Assembly: GCF_016918505.1 (NCBI RefSeq)
Contig: NZ_JAFFPZ010000005.1
Coordinates: 1-64,000, forward strand
Source: Desulforhopalus vacuolatus
GTDB lineage: Bacteria > Desulfobacterota > Desulfobulbia > Desulfobulbales > Desulfocapsaceae
Length of the DNA: 64,000 nucleotides
Direction of reading: 5' to 3'
Below are positions 1-9,191 of this stretch, in pieces; position 1 is the stretch's first letter; each line of letters opens with the position of its first letter. Below the pieces are notes generated by a model. That model saw nothing but the letters and a program-made list of their open reading frames with translations, ran no database searches and was not told where the DNA came from. Position numbers and translations under genes: made by a program.

Positions 1-1
1 C

Positions 2-959
2 CTGCTGTCGGGCAAGGGAAAGTTTTACGGCATCATCGACGCCTTTGACACAGACCCGGTTTTACTTCATCGAGATCAGTTTAACAGGGCGGGTGATATC
101 GATTTCTGCCTTGGTCTGGCAAAAGAACTCATTCATGGCAAGATCAACAACAGTCTTGTGCTCCTGCGCCGGCAAAGCAGGCGGCAGTCGAGCAGAGAGT
201 TGTCAAAAAGTGTCACAGGCATGACCTCCATAGTGCAAAAAATGAAATCTGCGCAAACACTGGATGAGCTTCGAGGCTATGAAGGATTCGCGGCAAGGAG
301 CTATTTTCAGGGGATAGCGTCTGTCCTTGATGGCGACTGGCGGTTTTCCGGCAGAAAAAAGCATCCACCAGCGGATCCGGTAAACGCATTGCTCTCCTAC
401 GGATATACACTGCTGTACTACAACATCTATTCATTGGCCAGAGCCAGGGGCCTGAACCCTCATGTTGGTTTTCTCCATTCTATCCGCCCTGGTCATCCGG
501 CATTGATTTCTGGGTACCTTGAATAATCTTGTATTTCGTTCATATTCGAGGCACAGGAAGAAATTTACCGCAGGTATATGATTGATATTCCGAGGATAAA
601 TTTTTTACTGTAACGAAGAAGATGGGCGAAAGACTGATTATTCAAGGTAGCCTTCTGATTTAATAGAGGAGTTTAGGGCCTTGATCGTAGATACGGTGGT
701 CTGGAAACTGGTTATTTCTCGCAGGATCAAACCGGCTGATTTTTCTGTCGGGAAGAAATATGGCAGTGGGTGTTTGCTGGGGGAGAACGCGAAAAATCTC
801 TTTATCAGAGAACTGGAAAAAAAGCTGAACTCAACCCGTCAGCACCCGGTGACCAGTACGAAAATGGACTATCGCCGCTGTATGGAATATCAGATATTGC
901 AAATCGCTCGTGTTATCCAGGGCAGGCAGGAAAGATATCAGCCCCTGCTGTTGAAATGA
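2..959 (+). pseudogene. cas1: CRISPR integrase Cas1, interrupted by a MITE and missing its 5' end
   Basis: Cas1 is the metal-dependent integrase that inserts new spacers into CRISPR arrays. The reading frame is open from base 2 and shows the Cas1 core, including GLNPHVGFLH with the catalytic histidine. It then runs into an inserted element and stops at 524-526 after four foreign residues (GYLE). Cas1 sequence resumes in register at 657 (DLIEEFRALIVD, with the acidic catalytic region) and ends at 959. Removing 512-652 plus one copy of the 4-bp duplication restores one continuous frame through HPALISDLIEEFR. The break separates the catalytic histidine from the acidic residues, so the product should be inactive unless the element excises precisely. 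The 3' end overlaps cas2. The true start lies outside the window. Confidence 0.9.
512..652 (-). mobile_element. MITE inserted in cas1 (141 bp, 4-bp target duplication)
   Basis: The ends are inverted repeats: GGGTACCTTGAATAATC on the left, and the complement of GGCTACCTTGAATAATC on the right (16 of 17 match). The element is flanked by the direct repeat TTCT (508-511 and 653-656). It has no coding capacity. Related copies lie at 1239-1331, 1608-1739, 31055-31099 and 45552-45716, with fragments elsewhere in the window. Confidence 0.9.
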
Positions 960-1234
960 GTATGTTGCGGGTTGTTACCTATGATATCTCCGACGACAAG
1001 ATCCGGGGCAAGGTCGCCGGCATCCTGGGGAATTATGGTTTCCGGGTACAGCATTCGGTTTTCGAGTGCCATCTTGACGGTAAGGAATTTGATCAGTTGA
1101 GAGTAGAGATCACAGGTCTGATTGTGGGGCAGGATTCCATACGCTGGTATTCTTTATGCAGCTGGTGCGCTGACAAGATCACCAGACAAGGGAAGGGGGA
1201 ATTGACCGGTGACGGTGATTATTTTATCGTATAG
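956..1234 (+). CDS. cas2: CRISPR-associated endoribonuclease-fold protein Cas2 (first copy)
   Basis: Cas2 is the small ferredoxin-fold protein that bridges Cas1 dimers in the spacer-integration complex. The 92-residue product has the typical first strand with the conserved aspartate (RVVTYDISDDK), the FECHLD segment and RWYSLC. The chosen ATG overlaps the cas1 stop (ATGA), which is usual for coupled adaptation genes; a longer upstream reading is just cas1 in another frame. A second cas2 follows after a MITE. With Cas1 broken, this protein probably has no working partner from this locus. Confidence 0.93.
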   Translation: MSMLRVVTYDISDDKIRGKVAGILGNYGFRVQHSVFECHLDGKEFDQLRVEITGLIVGQDSIRWYSLCSWCADKITRQGKGELTGDGDYFIV

Positions 1235-1238
1235 TTAT

Positions 1239-1331
1239 GGGAACATCGAATAATCACTCCTTTACTTTGTCAGAGTTAGATTTTCTCCTGTGCTCGAATA
1301 TGAACGAAATTCAATCTGTTTCAAGGGACCC
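1239..1331 (+). mobile_element. Short MITE copy between the two cas2 genes (93 bp)
   Basis: It begins GGGAACATCGAATAATC and ends TTTCAAGGGACCC, with the same internal tract (CTCGAATATGAACGAAAT) as the copy in cas1. Flanks are TTAT and TCAT, a near match to a 4-bp duplication. It starts five bases after the cas2 stop and ends two bases before the next cas2 start codon, so it supplies all of that gene's untranslated upstream sequence. Confidence 0.8.
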
Positions 1332-1333
1332 TC

Positions 1334-1606
1334 ATGTATCTCATTTGTTTTGACATAAGCGATGACAAACGATTACGCAAGGTGGCCCGGGAAATGGAGA
1401 ACTTCGGCCTTCGGGTACAGCGGTCTATCTTTGAATGTCATCTCGATGACGACGAACTCACGGAATTACAGCAACGGCTGGCCAGGATAATTGAGGCTGA
1501 TAAGGATTCGATACGGTATTATTCACTCTGTAATAAAGATATCAATACAATTCGCATTGACGGGCCGGGAAAGGTGAGCCTTGATCCCCGCTATACTATC
1601 ATCTGA
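1334..1606 (+). CDS. cas2: CRISPR-associated protein Cas2 (second copy)
   Basis: This 90-residue Cas2 paralog keeps the aspartate-bearing first strand (MYLICFDISDDK), RVQRSIFECHLDDDE and RYYSLC, and is clearly related to the cas2 just upstream. Two tandem cas2 genes are unusual; they may come from duplication or from merging of two adaptation modules. The start codon abuts a MITE end. Another MITE begins right after the stop, with its 4-bp target duplication (TGAA) overlapping the stop codon. No good ribosome binding site is visible in the MITE-derived leader. Confidence 0.92.
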   Translation: MYLICFDISDDKRLRKVAREMENFGLRVQRSIFECHLDDDELTELQQRLARIIEADKDSIRYYSLCNKDINTIRIDGPGKVSLDPRYTII

Positions 1607-1607
1607 A

Positions 1608-1739
1608 GGGAATATTGAATAATCGACTATCTTCTTGATTACAGTCAAAAATTTATCCTCGGGATACAAGGTTATGCCTGTGGTAAGTTTCTTCCTGCAC
1701 CTTGAAGATGAATGAAAGACAAGCTGTTTCAAGGTTCCC
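1608..1739 (+). mobile_element. MITE copy at the stop codon of the second cas2 (132 bp)
   Basis: It begins GGGAATATTGAATAATC and ends CAAGGTTCCC. It is flanked by a perfect 4-bp direct repeat TGAA (1604-1607 and 1740-1743); the left copy includes the cas2 stop TGA. The internal tract matches the other copies in the window. Confidence 0.88.
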
Positions 1740-1773
1740 TGAAGACCTTTCTTTTTCATTGCCGGTTTTATGG

Positions 1774-2030
1774 AAAATCGAAAATATGTAATAATTTCAA
1801 GGGGTCCGGTAATCGTTTTTAAAAAAGATGAAAAATTTCCGGAAATAAGGAAAAGCTAATGATATCAGCGTGATAGAGATGAAAATCAAAGAATATGCCG
1901 CCGGGCGTTGAAATCATTGAGAAAAATGGCAAAAAGGAGGGGTAAGTTCGGTGTGGCTTCGTGGCTGTTGGCCTGGTCGCCGGAAACACTATTGTAACCT
2001 GTTGTTTTCAATGGGGAAAAAAGAGGTACT
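1774..2030 (+). promoter_or_regulatory. CRISPR leader, copy 1
   Basis: This noncoding stretch ends exactly at the first repeat of array 1. It is repeated almost base for base at 2674-2930, again ending at the first repeat of an array. The constant 900-base offset at both ends shows a duplicated leader. Leaders normally carry the array promoter and the spacer-integration signals. Confidence 0.75.
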
Positions 2031-2220
2031 GTCGTGAAGGGTCCCGGTTTGTAAACGGGGTTAAGACGGAATGGTAGAGACTCTTTCTGCAAGGGACGCT
2101 AATTTGTTTCTGTCGTGAAGGGTCCCGGTTTGTAAACGGGGTTAAGACGCCATTCGCAAAATACGTCCCCTTCGCGCTGGTTCGTCGTGAAGGGTCCCGG
2201 TTTGTAAACGGGGTTAAGAC
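2031..2220 (+). CRISPR. CRISPR array 1 (three 37-nt repeats, two spacers)
   Basis: Three perfect 37-nt repeats occupy 2031-2067, 2112-2148 and 2184-2220. They begin GTCGTGAAGGGTCCCGG and end GGGGTTAAGAC. The spacers are 44 nt (2068-2111) and 35 nt (2149-2183). The leader lies on the left. The very short array suggests loss of spacers or little acquisition since cas1 was broken. Confidence 0.95.
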
Positions 2221-2930
<710 letters not shown>

Positions 2931-3179
2931 GTCGTGAAGGTCCCGGTTTGTAAACGGGGTTAAGACATCATGTCCTGCATTAAATATGCGCTGAACAAAA
3001 TCCTTGTCGTGGAAGGTCCCGGTTTGTAAACGGGGTTAAGACATACCGTCCACGTTGCATCCGTTGAAGTATTCTTGTTTTAGTCGTGGAGGGTCCCGGT
3101 TTAAACGGGTTAAGACATACCGGTTGTTCTGTAGGAAGGTGTGATCTTCTTCTGCCGTTGTGGAAGGTCGCTGGATGGG
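2931..3179 (+). CRISPR. CRISPR array 2 (degenerate, three to four repeats)
   Basis: Repeats of the same family as array 1 lie at 2931-2966 (one base short), 3006-3042 and 3083-3116 (shortened), with a badly decayed one starting near 3157. Spacers are 39, 40 and 40 nt. Decay increases away from the leader, as expected for an old leader-distal end. Confidence 0.88.
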
Positions 3180-3389
3180 TACAATAGGTGCAACACAGAC
3201 ATATAAAAAAGAGAGAGCTGCCGATATGGTTACGTCGCCACAACCTGATCGGAGGTTCCCGGCACAGGTCCCGGTATTCACTGCCAGTAGGCATTCTTGT
3301 AGCAAGGTGCCAGGTCGTGGCCTTTTTCTTCAAACAGGAAGATCTCAGACTGAGATTGCGGAGTGCTGAATTGCTCCTTTTCTTCGTTA

Positions 3390-3545
3390 GAGCTAAAATT
3401 GATCTCATTGTAGAAGCATCCGTTGTACTGGAGATTCCCAAATTGGTCGTCTCTACAAAGACCTTTTGCTTTTTCCTGCCTCCTGTCTCCCTTTTCCCGT
3501 CCCTGCCTTTGAATCCGCCAATACAAAATGTAAATGGTATCAGAA
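3390..3545 (-). repeat. Polypurine dispersed repeat, long copy
   Basis: This lies in the gene-free stretch 3180-3695. Read on the minus strand it runs from the ATACCATTTACATTTTGTAT end through a GGGACGGGAAAAGGGAGACA purine tract to a tail with TTGTAGAGACGACC. Matching copies occur at 13466-13625 (plus) and about 45725-45890 (minus). No coding potential is evident in any copy. Confidence 0.75.
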
Positions 3546-3695
3546 GGAGGAAAGAGACAACGGAGTTCTGTTGTTGAATTTGACACAGAGAAACCTCCAT
3601 TGGCAAACCTGTTGCATTTATTACTATCCAGGCTGATAATAGAAATTGGTGTAAATGATGACGATCCTAAATATGAATTTTCCAAGTGACAAAAA

Positions 3696-4607
3696 ATGAA
3701 TTTGACTCTCTCTTCTACGTTTATTTCGCCTCTGGTTGCACCTCTAATTGCAGTCGGCTTAATTGTCGTCCCTGCAGTTTTGTTGCTGAAGCTCTTCAAG
3801 CTCTCTACAAGGAAGAGGAAGTCTCCGTTGAGTAATGACCTTTTGAGAAATCCGGGTCAATCTCTCCTTGAAAAAATTAACGAATTGACAGTAGAAATTA
3901 CAGCTCAAACATTGATGATACCAATTATTTTTCTTCAGATAGTATCTCTCTATCTCCTGCAGATATTGAATTGTCCTGAGTGTAATAGATTTATGCTTAT
4001 TTTAGTGCTGTTACTCTGTGGTAGTGGCTTTTTTATCTATATAATCATTAACTCTTATCGTAAGTTTCACCAAAGGAACACGTTACGTTTAGGATATGAG
4101 TGTGAGGTCGCTACAGGGCAGGATTTAACTACATTGATTACGTTCGGTTTCAACATCTTTCATGACTTCCCCGCTGATGGTTTTAATATCGACCATATCG
4201 CTATTGGACCGACAGGTGTATTTGCAATTGAAACCAAGGGGAGGGCAAAACCCTTAGACTCAAAGGATAAGCCAGGGTATAAACTCACGTTTGATGGTGA
4301 ACATCTACAGTTCCCTTCGTGGACGGAGAGGAAGCCATTAGAGCAGGCAAGGCGTCAGGCTGAGTGGCTCAGCAAATGGATTGCGTCTTCAACAGGGACG
4401 CCTCAACCGGTTGTGCCTGTGTTATCTTTTCCAGGATGGTTTATTAGCAGGACGAAGTCGAGTGACATTGTCATATATAGTGGCAAAAATTGTGCTTTTC
4501 TTGCAAAAGGCAGGCAGGTTCTTTCAGTGGAGCGTATAAAGGCCATAAGTTATCAGGTTGAGAGGGTGTGCAGGGACGTGAAGCAGAGATCGTATAAAAA
4601 GGATTAA
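3696..4607 (+). CDS. Membrane-anchored NERD-domain protein
   Basis: The 303-residue product has an N-terminal hydrophobic segment (about residues 12-33) and a second pair of membrane segments (about 73-120). A NERD (nuclease-related) domain follows: FNIDHIAIGPTGVFAIETKG carries the D and E-x-K positions of the PD-(D/E)XK-like fold. The NERD family is thought to process DNA, but the substrate and role of this protein are unknown. It stands alone between repeat-rich regions near the CRISPR remains. There is no strong ribosome binding site before the ATG. Confidence 0.75.
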   Translation: MNLTLSSTFISPLVAPLIAVGLIVVPAVLLLKLFKLSTRKRKSPLSNDLLRNPGQSLLEKINELTVEITAQTLMIPIIFLQIVSLYLLQILNCPECNRFMLILVLLLCGSGFFIYIIINSYRKFHQRNTLRLGYECEVATGQDLTTLITFGFNIFHDFPADGFNIDHIAIGPTGVFAIETKGRAKPLDSKDKPGYKLTFDGEHLQFPSWTERKPLEQARRQAEWLSKWIASSTGTPQPVVPVLSFPGWFISRTKSSDIVIYSGKNCAFLAKGRQVLSVERIKAISYQVERVCRDVKQRSYKKD

Positions 4608-4789
4608 TGCCAATTACATTTTGTGTTGACCAGAGAATGCAACTACGTAGACCTCTTTTTTGGTAACCACGAATGGACACGAATTTTCACTAATACCAAT
4701 TACATTGTTTATTGATCAGAGAACACGACTGCGTGGGAATCTTTTTTGGTGATTACGAAGGGATAAACAGGATGTAAATTGATCTCATT
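4608..4789. repeat. Two tandem copies of a dispersed intergenic repeat
   Basis: Two related units (about 4609-4695 and 4696-4789) both start ACCAATTACATT and continue through CAGAGAA-CACG-like and 'ttttttggt' segments. Related pieces lie near 30901-30975, 32180-32235 and 35283-35312. No gene is seen. Confidence 0.6.
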
Positions 4790-5262
4790 GGTGATAACGG
4801 TGGAATTATAAACCGCTGGCGGAAAATCGGTACAGTGGTGATTTCCCGCGATGTTGTTGTGTAGACAAGGCATGCCTTGTCTCTACGGTGGCGGCAATCA
4901 GCGAAATGGTAATCATCACCGATAATCCGTGAAATGATACACGCCATGCTGTCACCATGGGGTAATAACGGTGGATTTACAGACCATTGGTAGAAAATCG
5001 GTACGGCGGTGGTTTCCCACAATGTTGTTGTGTAGACAAGGCATGCCTTGTCTCTACGGTGGCGGCAATCAGCGAAATGGTAATCATCAACGATAATCCG
5101 TGAAATGATACACGCCATGCTGTCACCACTGGGTAATAACGGTGGATTTACAGACCATTGGTGGGGAATTGGTACGGTGGTGGTTTCCCACAATGTTGTT
5201 GTGTAGACAAGGCATGCCTTGTCTCTACGGTGGCGGTAATCAGCGAAATGGCAATCATCCTC
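4790..5262. repeat. 171-bp tandem repeat, nearly three units, each with an 18-bp palindrome
   Basis: Units start at 4790, 4961 and 5132, a constant 171-base period; the third is cut off at the end of the neighbouring gene. Each unit holds the perfect palindrome GACAAGGCATGCCTTGTC (4864, 5035, 5206). The same palindrome recurs at 32312 and 60215. Apparent open frames here are repetitive and have no family resemblance. Confidence 0.85.
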
Positions 5263-6198
5263 TCAAGAACTAAAAAAAGAGAAAATATATTTGCAGGCTG
5301 TCAGAAGAATGATCCCGCCGAGCATCCATTTAATTGCTTTGGCGGGAATAAATTTCTGGCAGGATGCACCAAGGTACATCCCTGCTGTTCCTCCCACTCC
5401 GAAAAGTATCCCCAACAGCCAGTCTGGCGCCACCTGCAACTCAGGAAAAAACAGTGCGAGAGCCTGATAAAAAGCAACACCGGCCACTGATGTAACAAAG
5501 GTGCCCATGAGGGCAGCTCCGGCCACGGTATATATCGGCAGGCCGAAAAACGTTACAAAAAATGGGGCAATGATCGATCCGCCACCGATGCCGTAGATGC
5601 CTCCGATAATGCCCACGATGAAGCTGAGGAAGAAAATCCCCCAAAACGAAACGTCGAAGGATTCATCATAGAAGGTGTAGCCTATTCGTTTGAGATTGAA
5701 GTATGTCACTGTGGTGGTCTTCAACTCTTCTTTCCCGGTCTTTAACCGGTATCTTTTCACCGAATCCTGAAAGCGCTCTTCGGTGCTTTCTCCGCCTCCC
5801 TTCTTCTTGAGGAGATCCAGTACCATCTTCAGGCCAATATAAAGAAGGACACCTGCGGCAAAGAGCTTGAAATGCTTTGGATCGGGCAGGTATGCAACCC
5901 GCACCACGGCCCCGATAAAGACACCCGGTAAGGTTCCGATAATAACAACCCAGGTCAGAGGCCACACCATCCGCCCCTCACTCCAGTAGCGATAGACGCC
6001 ACTGGGGATTGCCACTATGTTGTATACCTGATTGGTGGCGCTGACTGACGGGGAGATATTTCCAAGAACTGACACCTGGAAAGGTAAAAGTAAAAAAGCA
6101 CCCGAAACCCCGCCCATCGAGGTGAAAAAGGAGACCACAAATGCCACCAGTGGCGGAATCCAGAGAGCTACTTCAATGCCTGAATCTTGGAAGAACAT
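5263..6198 (-). CDS. TauE/SafE-family membrane transporter
   Basis: The 311-residue polytopic protein has the two-fold repeat of the sulfite/sulfonate exporter (TauE/SafE) family. The first half includes FFTSMGGVSGAFLLLPF and the second GIIGGIYGIGGGSIIAPFF, the characteristic glycine-rich segments at the starts of the two halves. A charged cytoplasmic loop (about residues 130-170) separates them. Family members export or import small organosulfur or sulfite anions, which would suit sulfur metabolism, but the substrate cannot be read from the sequence. The upstream region shares a conserved block with two diguanylate cyclase genes far away in the window. Confidence 0.85.
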   Translation of the reverse strand: MFFQDSGIEVALWIPPLVAFVVSFFTSMGGVSGAFLLLPFQVSVLGNISPSVSATNQVYNIVAIPSGVYRYWSEGRMVWPLTWVVIIGTLPGVFIGAVVRVAYLPDPKHFKLFAAGVLLYIGLKMVLDLLKKKGGGESTEERFQDSVKRYRLKTGKEELKTTTVTYFNLKRIGYTFYDESFDVSFWGIFFLSFIVGIIGGIYGIGGGSIIAPFFVTFFGLPIYTVAGAALMGTFVTSVAGVAFYQALALFFPELQVAPDWLLGILFGVGGTAGMYLGASCQKFIPAKAIKWMLGGIILLTACKYIFSFFSS

Positions 6199-6232
6199 GC
6201 TTTTGCCTCTGTTTCAACGGAAAATTTTATAT

Positions 6233-6692
6233 CATGCAAACGCCTGCCACAGAGAGTACCCATTTTGACCCGGTAATGGAACTCCTGATATCAAGGGACC
6301 CTGCAGAGCTGCTTCGTTTTGTCGGTTGTAGTGTCGCTGGCAGGCAGTACCGGGTTGCCACAGACATATTCAATCTGTCAGGCAAACAACCTGTCAGCCG
6401 AATAGACAGCATTGATATACAAATGCCGCCGGGATATCGAAAGTTTCTTTGCATGGTGGTGCAAGGTACCCTGCAGATATTATCCGGTTTGATTACTTCT
6501 CTTCTCATGGCAAATTACTGTCAGGAAAAACACGGTGAATCTGTCTCTGTTCGCCGTGTTCGCCAGCTGCGTAATCAGATTCGTAATGAAGCAAGACAGC
6601 AGGTTGCAGAACATGCCGCAGCTACGCAAATACACAAACAAAAACGATTAAAAGAAGAAACACACAATTTTATAACCGGACACTCCTTATAA
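6233..6692 (+). CDS. Uncertain open reading frame, unrecognised
   Basis: This is a 153-codon frame. Its first third overlaps the conserved upstream block and is probably not real protein. The last 60 residues are basic and helix-like (RRVRQLRNQIRNEARQQ and following), which is compatible with a real C-terminus or a decayed mobile-element gene. No ribosome binding site or family match was seen. The rest of 6199-6820 shows nothing else except an IS30 tail. Confidence 0.2.
6243..6300 (-). promoter_or_regulatory. Conserved upstream block, copy 1 (before the TauE/SafE gene)
   Basis: Read on the minus strand this block contains GGAGTTCCATTACCGGGTCA, then TCTCTGTGGCAGGC about 45 bases before the gene's ATG. 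Matching blocks sit at the same relative place before both cyclase genes at 54548 and 56128. It could be a promoter, an operator or a leader RNA element. Confidence 0.45.
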
Positions 6693-6781
6693 ATGGTACG
6701 ATACAGAAAAATTTTCATCTGCTGTTTTGAAAGCGAATGAACCGATGAATTAACCATGTAAAAAGGGCTGAAATTACTGCT

Positions 6782-6807
6782 AAACGTGTTGCACTTATCA
6801 CTCGAAT
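6782..6807 (+). mobile_element. IS30-family tail fragment upstream of the receptor array
   Basis: The bases encode KRVALIT in frame, matching the last residues of the IS30-like transposase remnant at 43687, with the same flanking end sequence. The former stop codon is mutated. Only the extreme end of the element remains. Confidence 0.5.
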
Positions 6808-6820
6808 CCAGGAATTATAT

Positions 6821-7942
6821 ATGAATAAAGCAATTGTTATTCTCGTGTGCCTGTTTCCGTTTTTCAATGCTGGTTTTGCAACGGCGGCAGCTGCAGACGA
6901 GATTAAAATAGCTGCTGTTTTGGCAAAAACCGGGGACGCTGCGGAAAGTAATCTTGAGATTTTTGAAGCGTTTCGCTTTGCCGTTGCAGAGGTCAATTCC
7001 AAAGGCGGGGTTCTTGGGAAAAAAATAAACCTTATAGAGTATGATAATCACAGCACACCGATACAGAGCAAACTGGCAGCACAACAGGCAGTAAAGGATG
7101 GTGTGGTTGCCGTTATGGGCGCATCCTGGAGTTCTCATTCCCTGGCCATGGCCCCTTATCTGCAGAAAATGAAGGTTCCCATGATCAGTTCGGGTTCAAC
7201 CAATCCGGATGTTACCCTGGCAGGTGACTATATTTTTCGGATATGTTTTGTTGATTCTGTTCAGGGAAAAGTCCTTGCCAGGTTCACGAGAAATGATCTG
7301 AAGGCTGCTACGGTTGTTATCATGCAGAACATAACCAGTGATTACAGTCTGGGTCTTACAAAAATATTTGCACAGAATTTTACAGCCGGGGGGGGGAAGG
7401 TACTTGCTTTCTTAAATTATAAGTCCGGGCGAACCGATTTCACCGACCTTCTCAAGGCGGCTCAAGAGCTCAACCCGGATGTGCTTTTTATCCCGGAACA
7501 TTCTGAGAGCGGTTCTGTAGTGCGGCAGGCCCAGGATCTTGGAATTAAGGCAAAAATGCTCGGTGGAGACGGCTGGCCCTGTCGCCAGTTCTATGCCAAC
7601 GGTGGCCAGGACATAGAAGAAGGTTATTATACGACGAGCTGGAATAAGGATTTGGACACAGCTGCATCCAGGGATTTTGTTGCACGCTATAGTAAAGTGT
7701 ATGAGGTGACGGATTTTTCAGCTCTTCCCTATGATACAGCCATGCTGCTGTTCGATGCCATACACCGTGCCGGTTCTGTTGATCGCGGTGCAATCCGTGA
7801 TGCAATCGCCGCCACAAAAGACTTTGACGGAGTTAGTGGTAAGATTTCTTTTGATACTCATGGTGATCCCATCAAACAGGTTATTATGATGAAAATTACA
7901 AAAGGACAACCTGCCATTTTCAAGATAATTACACCGGATTGA
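6821..7942 (+). CDS. Periplasmic branched-chain-amino-acid-type ligand-binding protein, copy 1
   Basis: The 373-residue protein has a signal peptide (basic start, hydrophobic core, cleavage near ATAAAADE) followed by a Peripla_BP_6 domain of the LivJ type. Recognisable parts are the first strand with VLAKTG, the EYDNHSTP segment, and VPMISSGSTNP in the ligand cleft. This copy has SSGST where the others have SPDST or SPEST, which may alter ligand choice. It is the first of four tandem paralogs, each with the same CCAGGAATTATAT leader before the ATG. No ABC permease or ATPase gene is nearby. A run of nine G lies inside the gene at 7388-7396. Confidence 0.9.
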   Translation: MNKAIVILVCLFPFFNAGFATAAAADEIKIAAVLAKTGDAAESNLEIFEAFRFAVAEVNSKGGVLGKKINLIEYDNHSTPIQSKLAAQQAVKDGVVAVMGASWSSHSLAMAPYLQKMKVPMISSGSTNPDVTLAGDYIFRICFVDSVQGKVLARFTRNDLKAATVVIMQNITSDYSLGLTKIFAQNFTAGGGKVLAFLNYKSGRTDFTDLLKAAQELNPDVLFIPEHSESGSVVRQAQDLGIKAKMLGGDGWPCRQFYANGGQDIEEGYYTTSWNKDLDTAASRDFVARYSKVYEVTDFSALPYDTAMLLFDAIHRAGSVDRGAIRDAIAATKDFDGVSGKISFDTHGDPIKQVIMMKITKGQPAIFKIITPD

Positions 7943-7955
7943 AAAATCCTTTGAA

Positions 7956-8012
7956 ATGGCGGACATACGGATAAAAAATTTCGCGAAAGAGAGAGGGAAT
8001 AATTTCTTATTA
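7956..8012 (+). pseudogene. Relic of a GGDEF-domain gene, 1
   Basis: The stretch matches 12864-12940 of the downstream cyclase gene: 'atggcggacatacgg', 'aaatttcgcgaaa' and 'aataatttcttat' align in order, but the part coding for the GGEEF loop is lost. It is followed by a piece of MITE right end (CTGTGCCTCGAATATGAAC). Confidence 0.65.
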
Positions 8013-8055
8013 TTCTTTCTGTGCCTCGAATATGAACGGAATCCAGGAATTATAT

Positions 8056-9177
8056 ATGAATAAAGCAATTGTTATTCTCGTGTGCCTGTTTCCATTTTTC
8101 AATGCTGGTTTTGCAACGGCGGCAGCTGCAGACGAGATTAAAATAGCTGTTGTTTTGGCAAAAACGGGGGAAGCTGCAGGAAACAATCTTGAGCTTTTTG
8201 AAGCGTTTCGCTTTGCCGTTGCAGAGGTGAACTCTAAAGGCGGGCTTCTGGGGAAAAAAATAAAACTCAGAGAGTATGATAATCACAGCACACCAATACA
8301 GAGCAAACTGGCAGCACAACAGGCAGTAAAGGATGGTGTGGTTGCCGTTATGGGCTCATCCTGGAGTTCTCATTCCCTGGCCATGGCTCCTTATCTGCAG
8401 AAAATGAAGGTTCCCATGATCAGTCCGGATTCAACCAATCCGGATGTTACCCTGGCAGGTGACTATATTTTTCGGATATGTTTTGTTGATTCTGTTCAGG
8501 GAAAAGTCCTTGCCAGGTTTGCGAGAAATGATCTGCAGGCTGCTACGGTTGTTATCATGCAGAACATAACCAGTGATTACAGCCTGGGTCTTACAAAAAT
8601 ATTTGCACAGAATTTTACAGCCGGGGGGGGGAAGGTACTTGCTGTCTTAAATTATAAGTCCGGGCAAACCGATTTTACCGACCTTCTCAAGGTGGCTCAA
8701 GAGCTCAACCCGGATGTGCTTTTTATCCCGGGACATTCTGAGAGCGGTTATGTGGTGCGGCAGGCCCAGTATCTTGGAATCAAGGCAAAAATGCTCGGTG
8801 GAGATGGCTGGCCTTTTTGCCACTTCTATGCCAACGGTGGCCAGGACATAGAAGAAGGCTATTATACAACAAGCTGGAATAAGGATCTGGATACAGCTAA
8901 AACCAGGGATTTTGTTGCACGCTATAGTAAAGTGTCTGAGGCGACGGATTTTTCAGCTCCTCCCTATGATACAGCCATGCTGCTGTTCGATGCCATACAC
9001 CGTGCCGGTTCTGTTGATCGCGGTGCAATCCGTGATGCAATCGCCGCCACAAAAGACTTTGACGGAGTTACCGGTAAGATTTCTTTTGATACGCATGGTG
9101 ATCCCATCAAACAGGTTATTGTGATGAAAATTACAAAAGGACGACCTGCCATTTTCAAGATAATTACACCGGATTGA
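8056..9177 (+). CDS. Periplasmic branched-chain-amino-acid-type ligand-binding protein, copy 2
   Basis: A 373-residue paralog of the preceding binding protein with the same signal peptide and Peripla_BP_6 fold. The start MNKAIVILV is chosen to match the other copies; an in-frame ATG 24 bases upstream is less likely. It differs from its neighbours at likely cleft positions (SPDST, and DGWPFCHF instead of DGWPCRQF) and in APPYDT. A run of nine G lies at 8623-8631. It would capture a small ligand in the periplasm, either for an unlinked transporter or for signalling to the cyclase at the end of the array. Confidence 0.9.
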   Translation: MNKAIVILVCLFPFFNAGFATAAAADEIKIAVVLAKTGEAAGNNLELFEAFRFAVAEVNSKGGLLGKKIKLREYDNHSTPIQSKLAAQQAVKDGVVAVMGSSWSSHSLAMAPYLQKMKVPMISPDSTNPDVTLAGDYIFRICFVDSVQGKVLARFARNDLQAATVVIMQNITSDYSLGLTKIFAQNFTAGGGKVLAVLNYKSGQTDFTDLLKVAQELNPDVLFIPGHSESGYVVRQAQYLGIKAKMLGGDGWPFCHFYANGGQDIEEGYYTTSWNKDLDTAKTRDFVARYSKVSEATDFSAPPYDTAMLLFDAIHRAGSVDRGAIRDAIAATKDFDGVTGKISFDTHGDPIKQVIVMKITKGRPAIFKIITPD

Positions 9178-9191
9178 AAAATCCATTTGAA

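Noticed and set aside
770-955. Longer cas2 reading frame starting within cas1
   Set aside because: It reads cas1 sequence in another frame; the ATG overlapping the cas1 stop gives a full-length Cas2.
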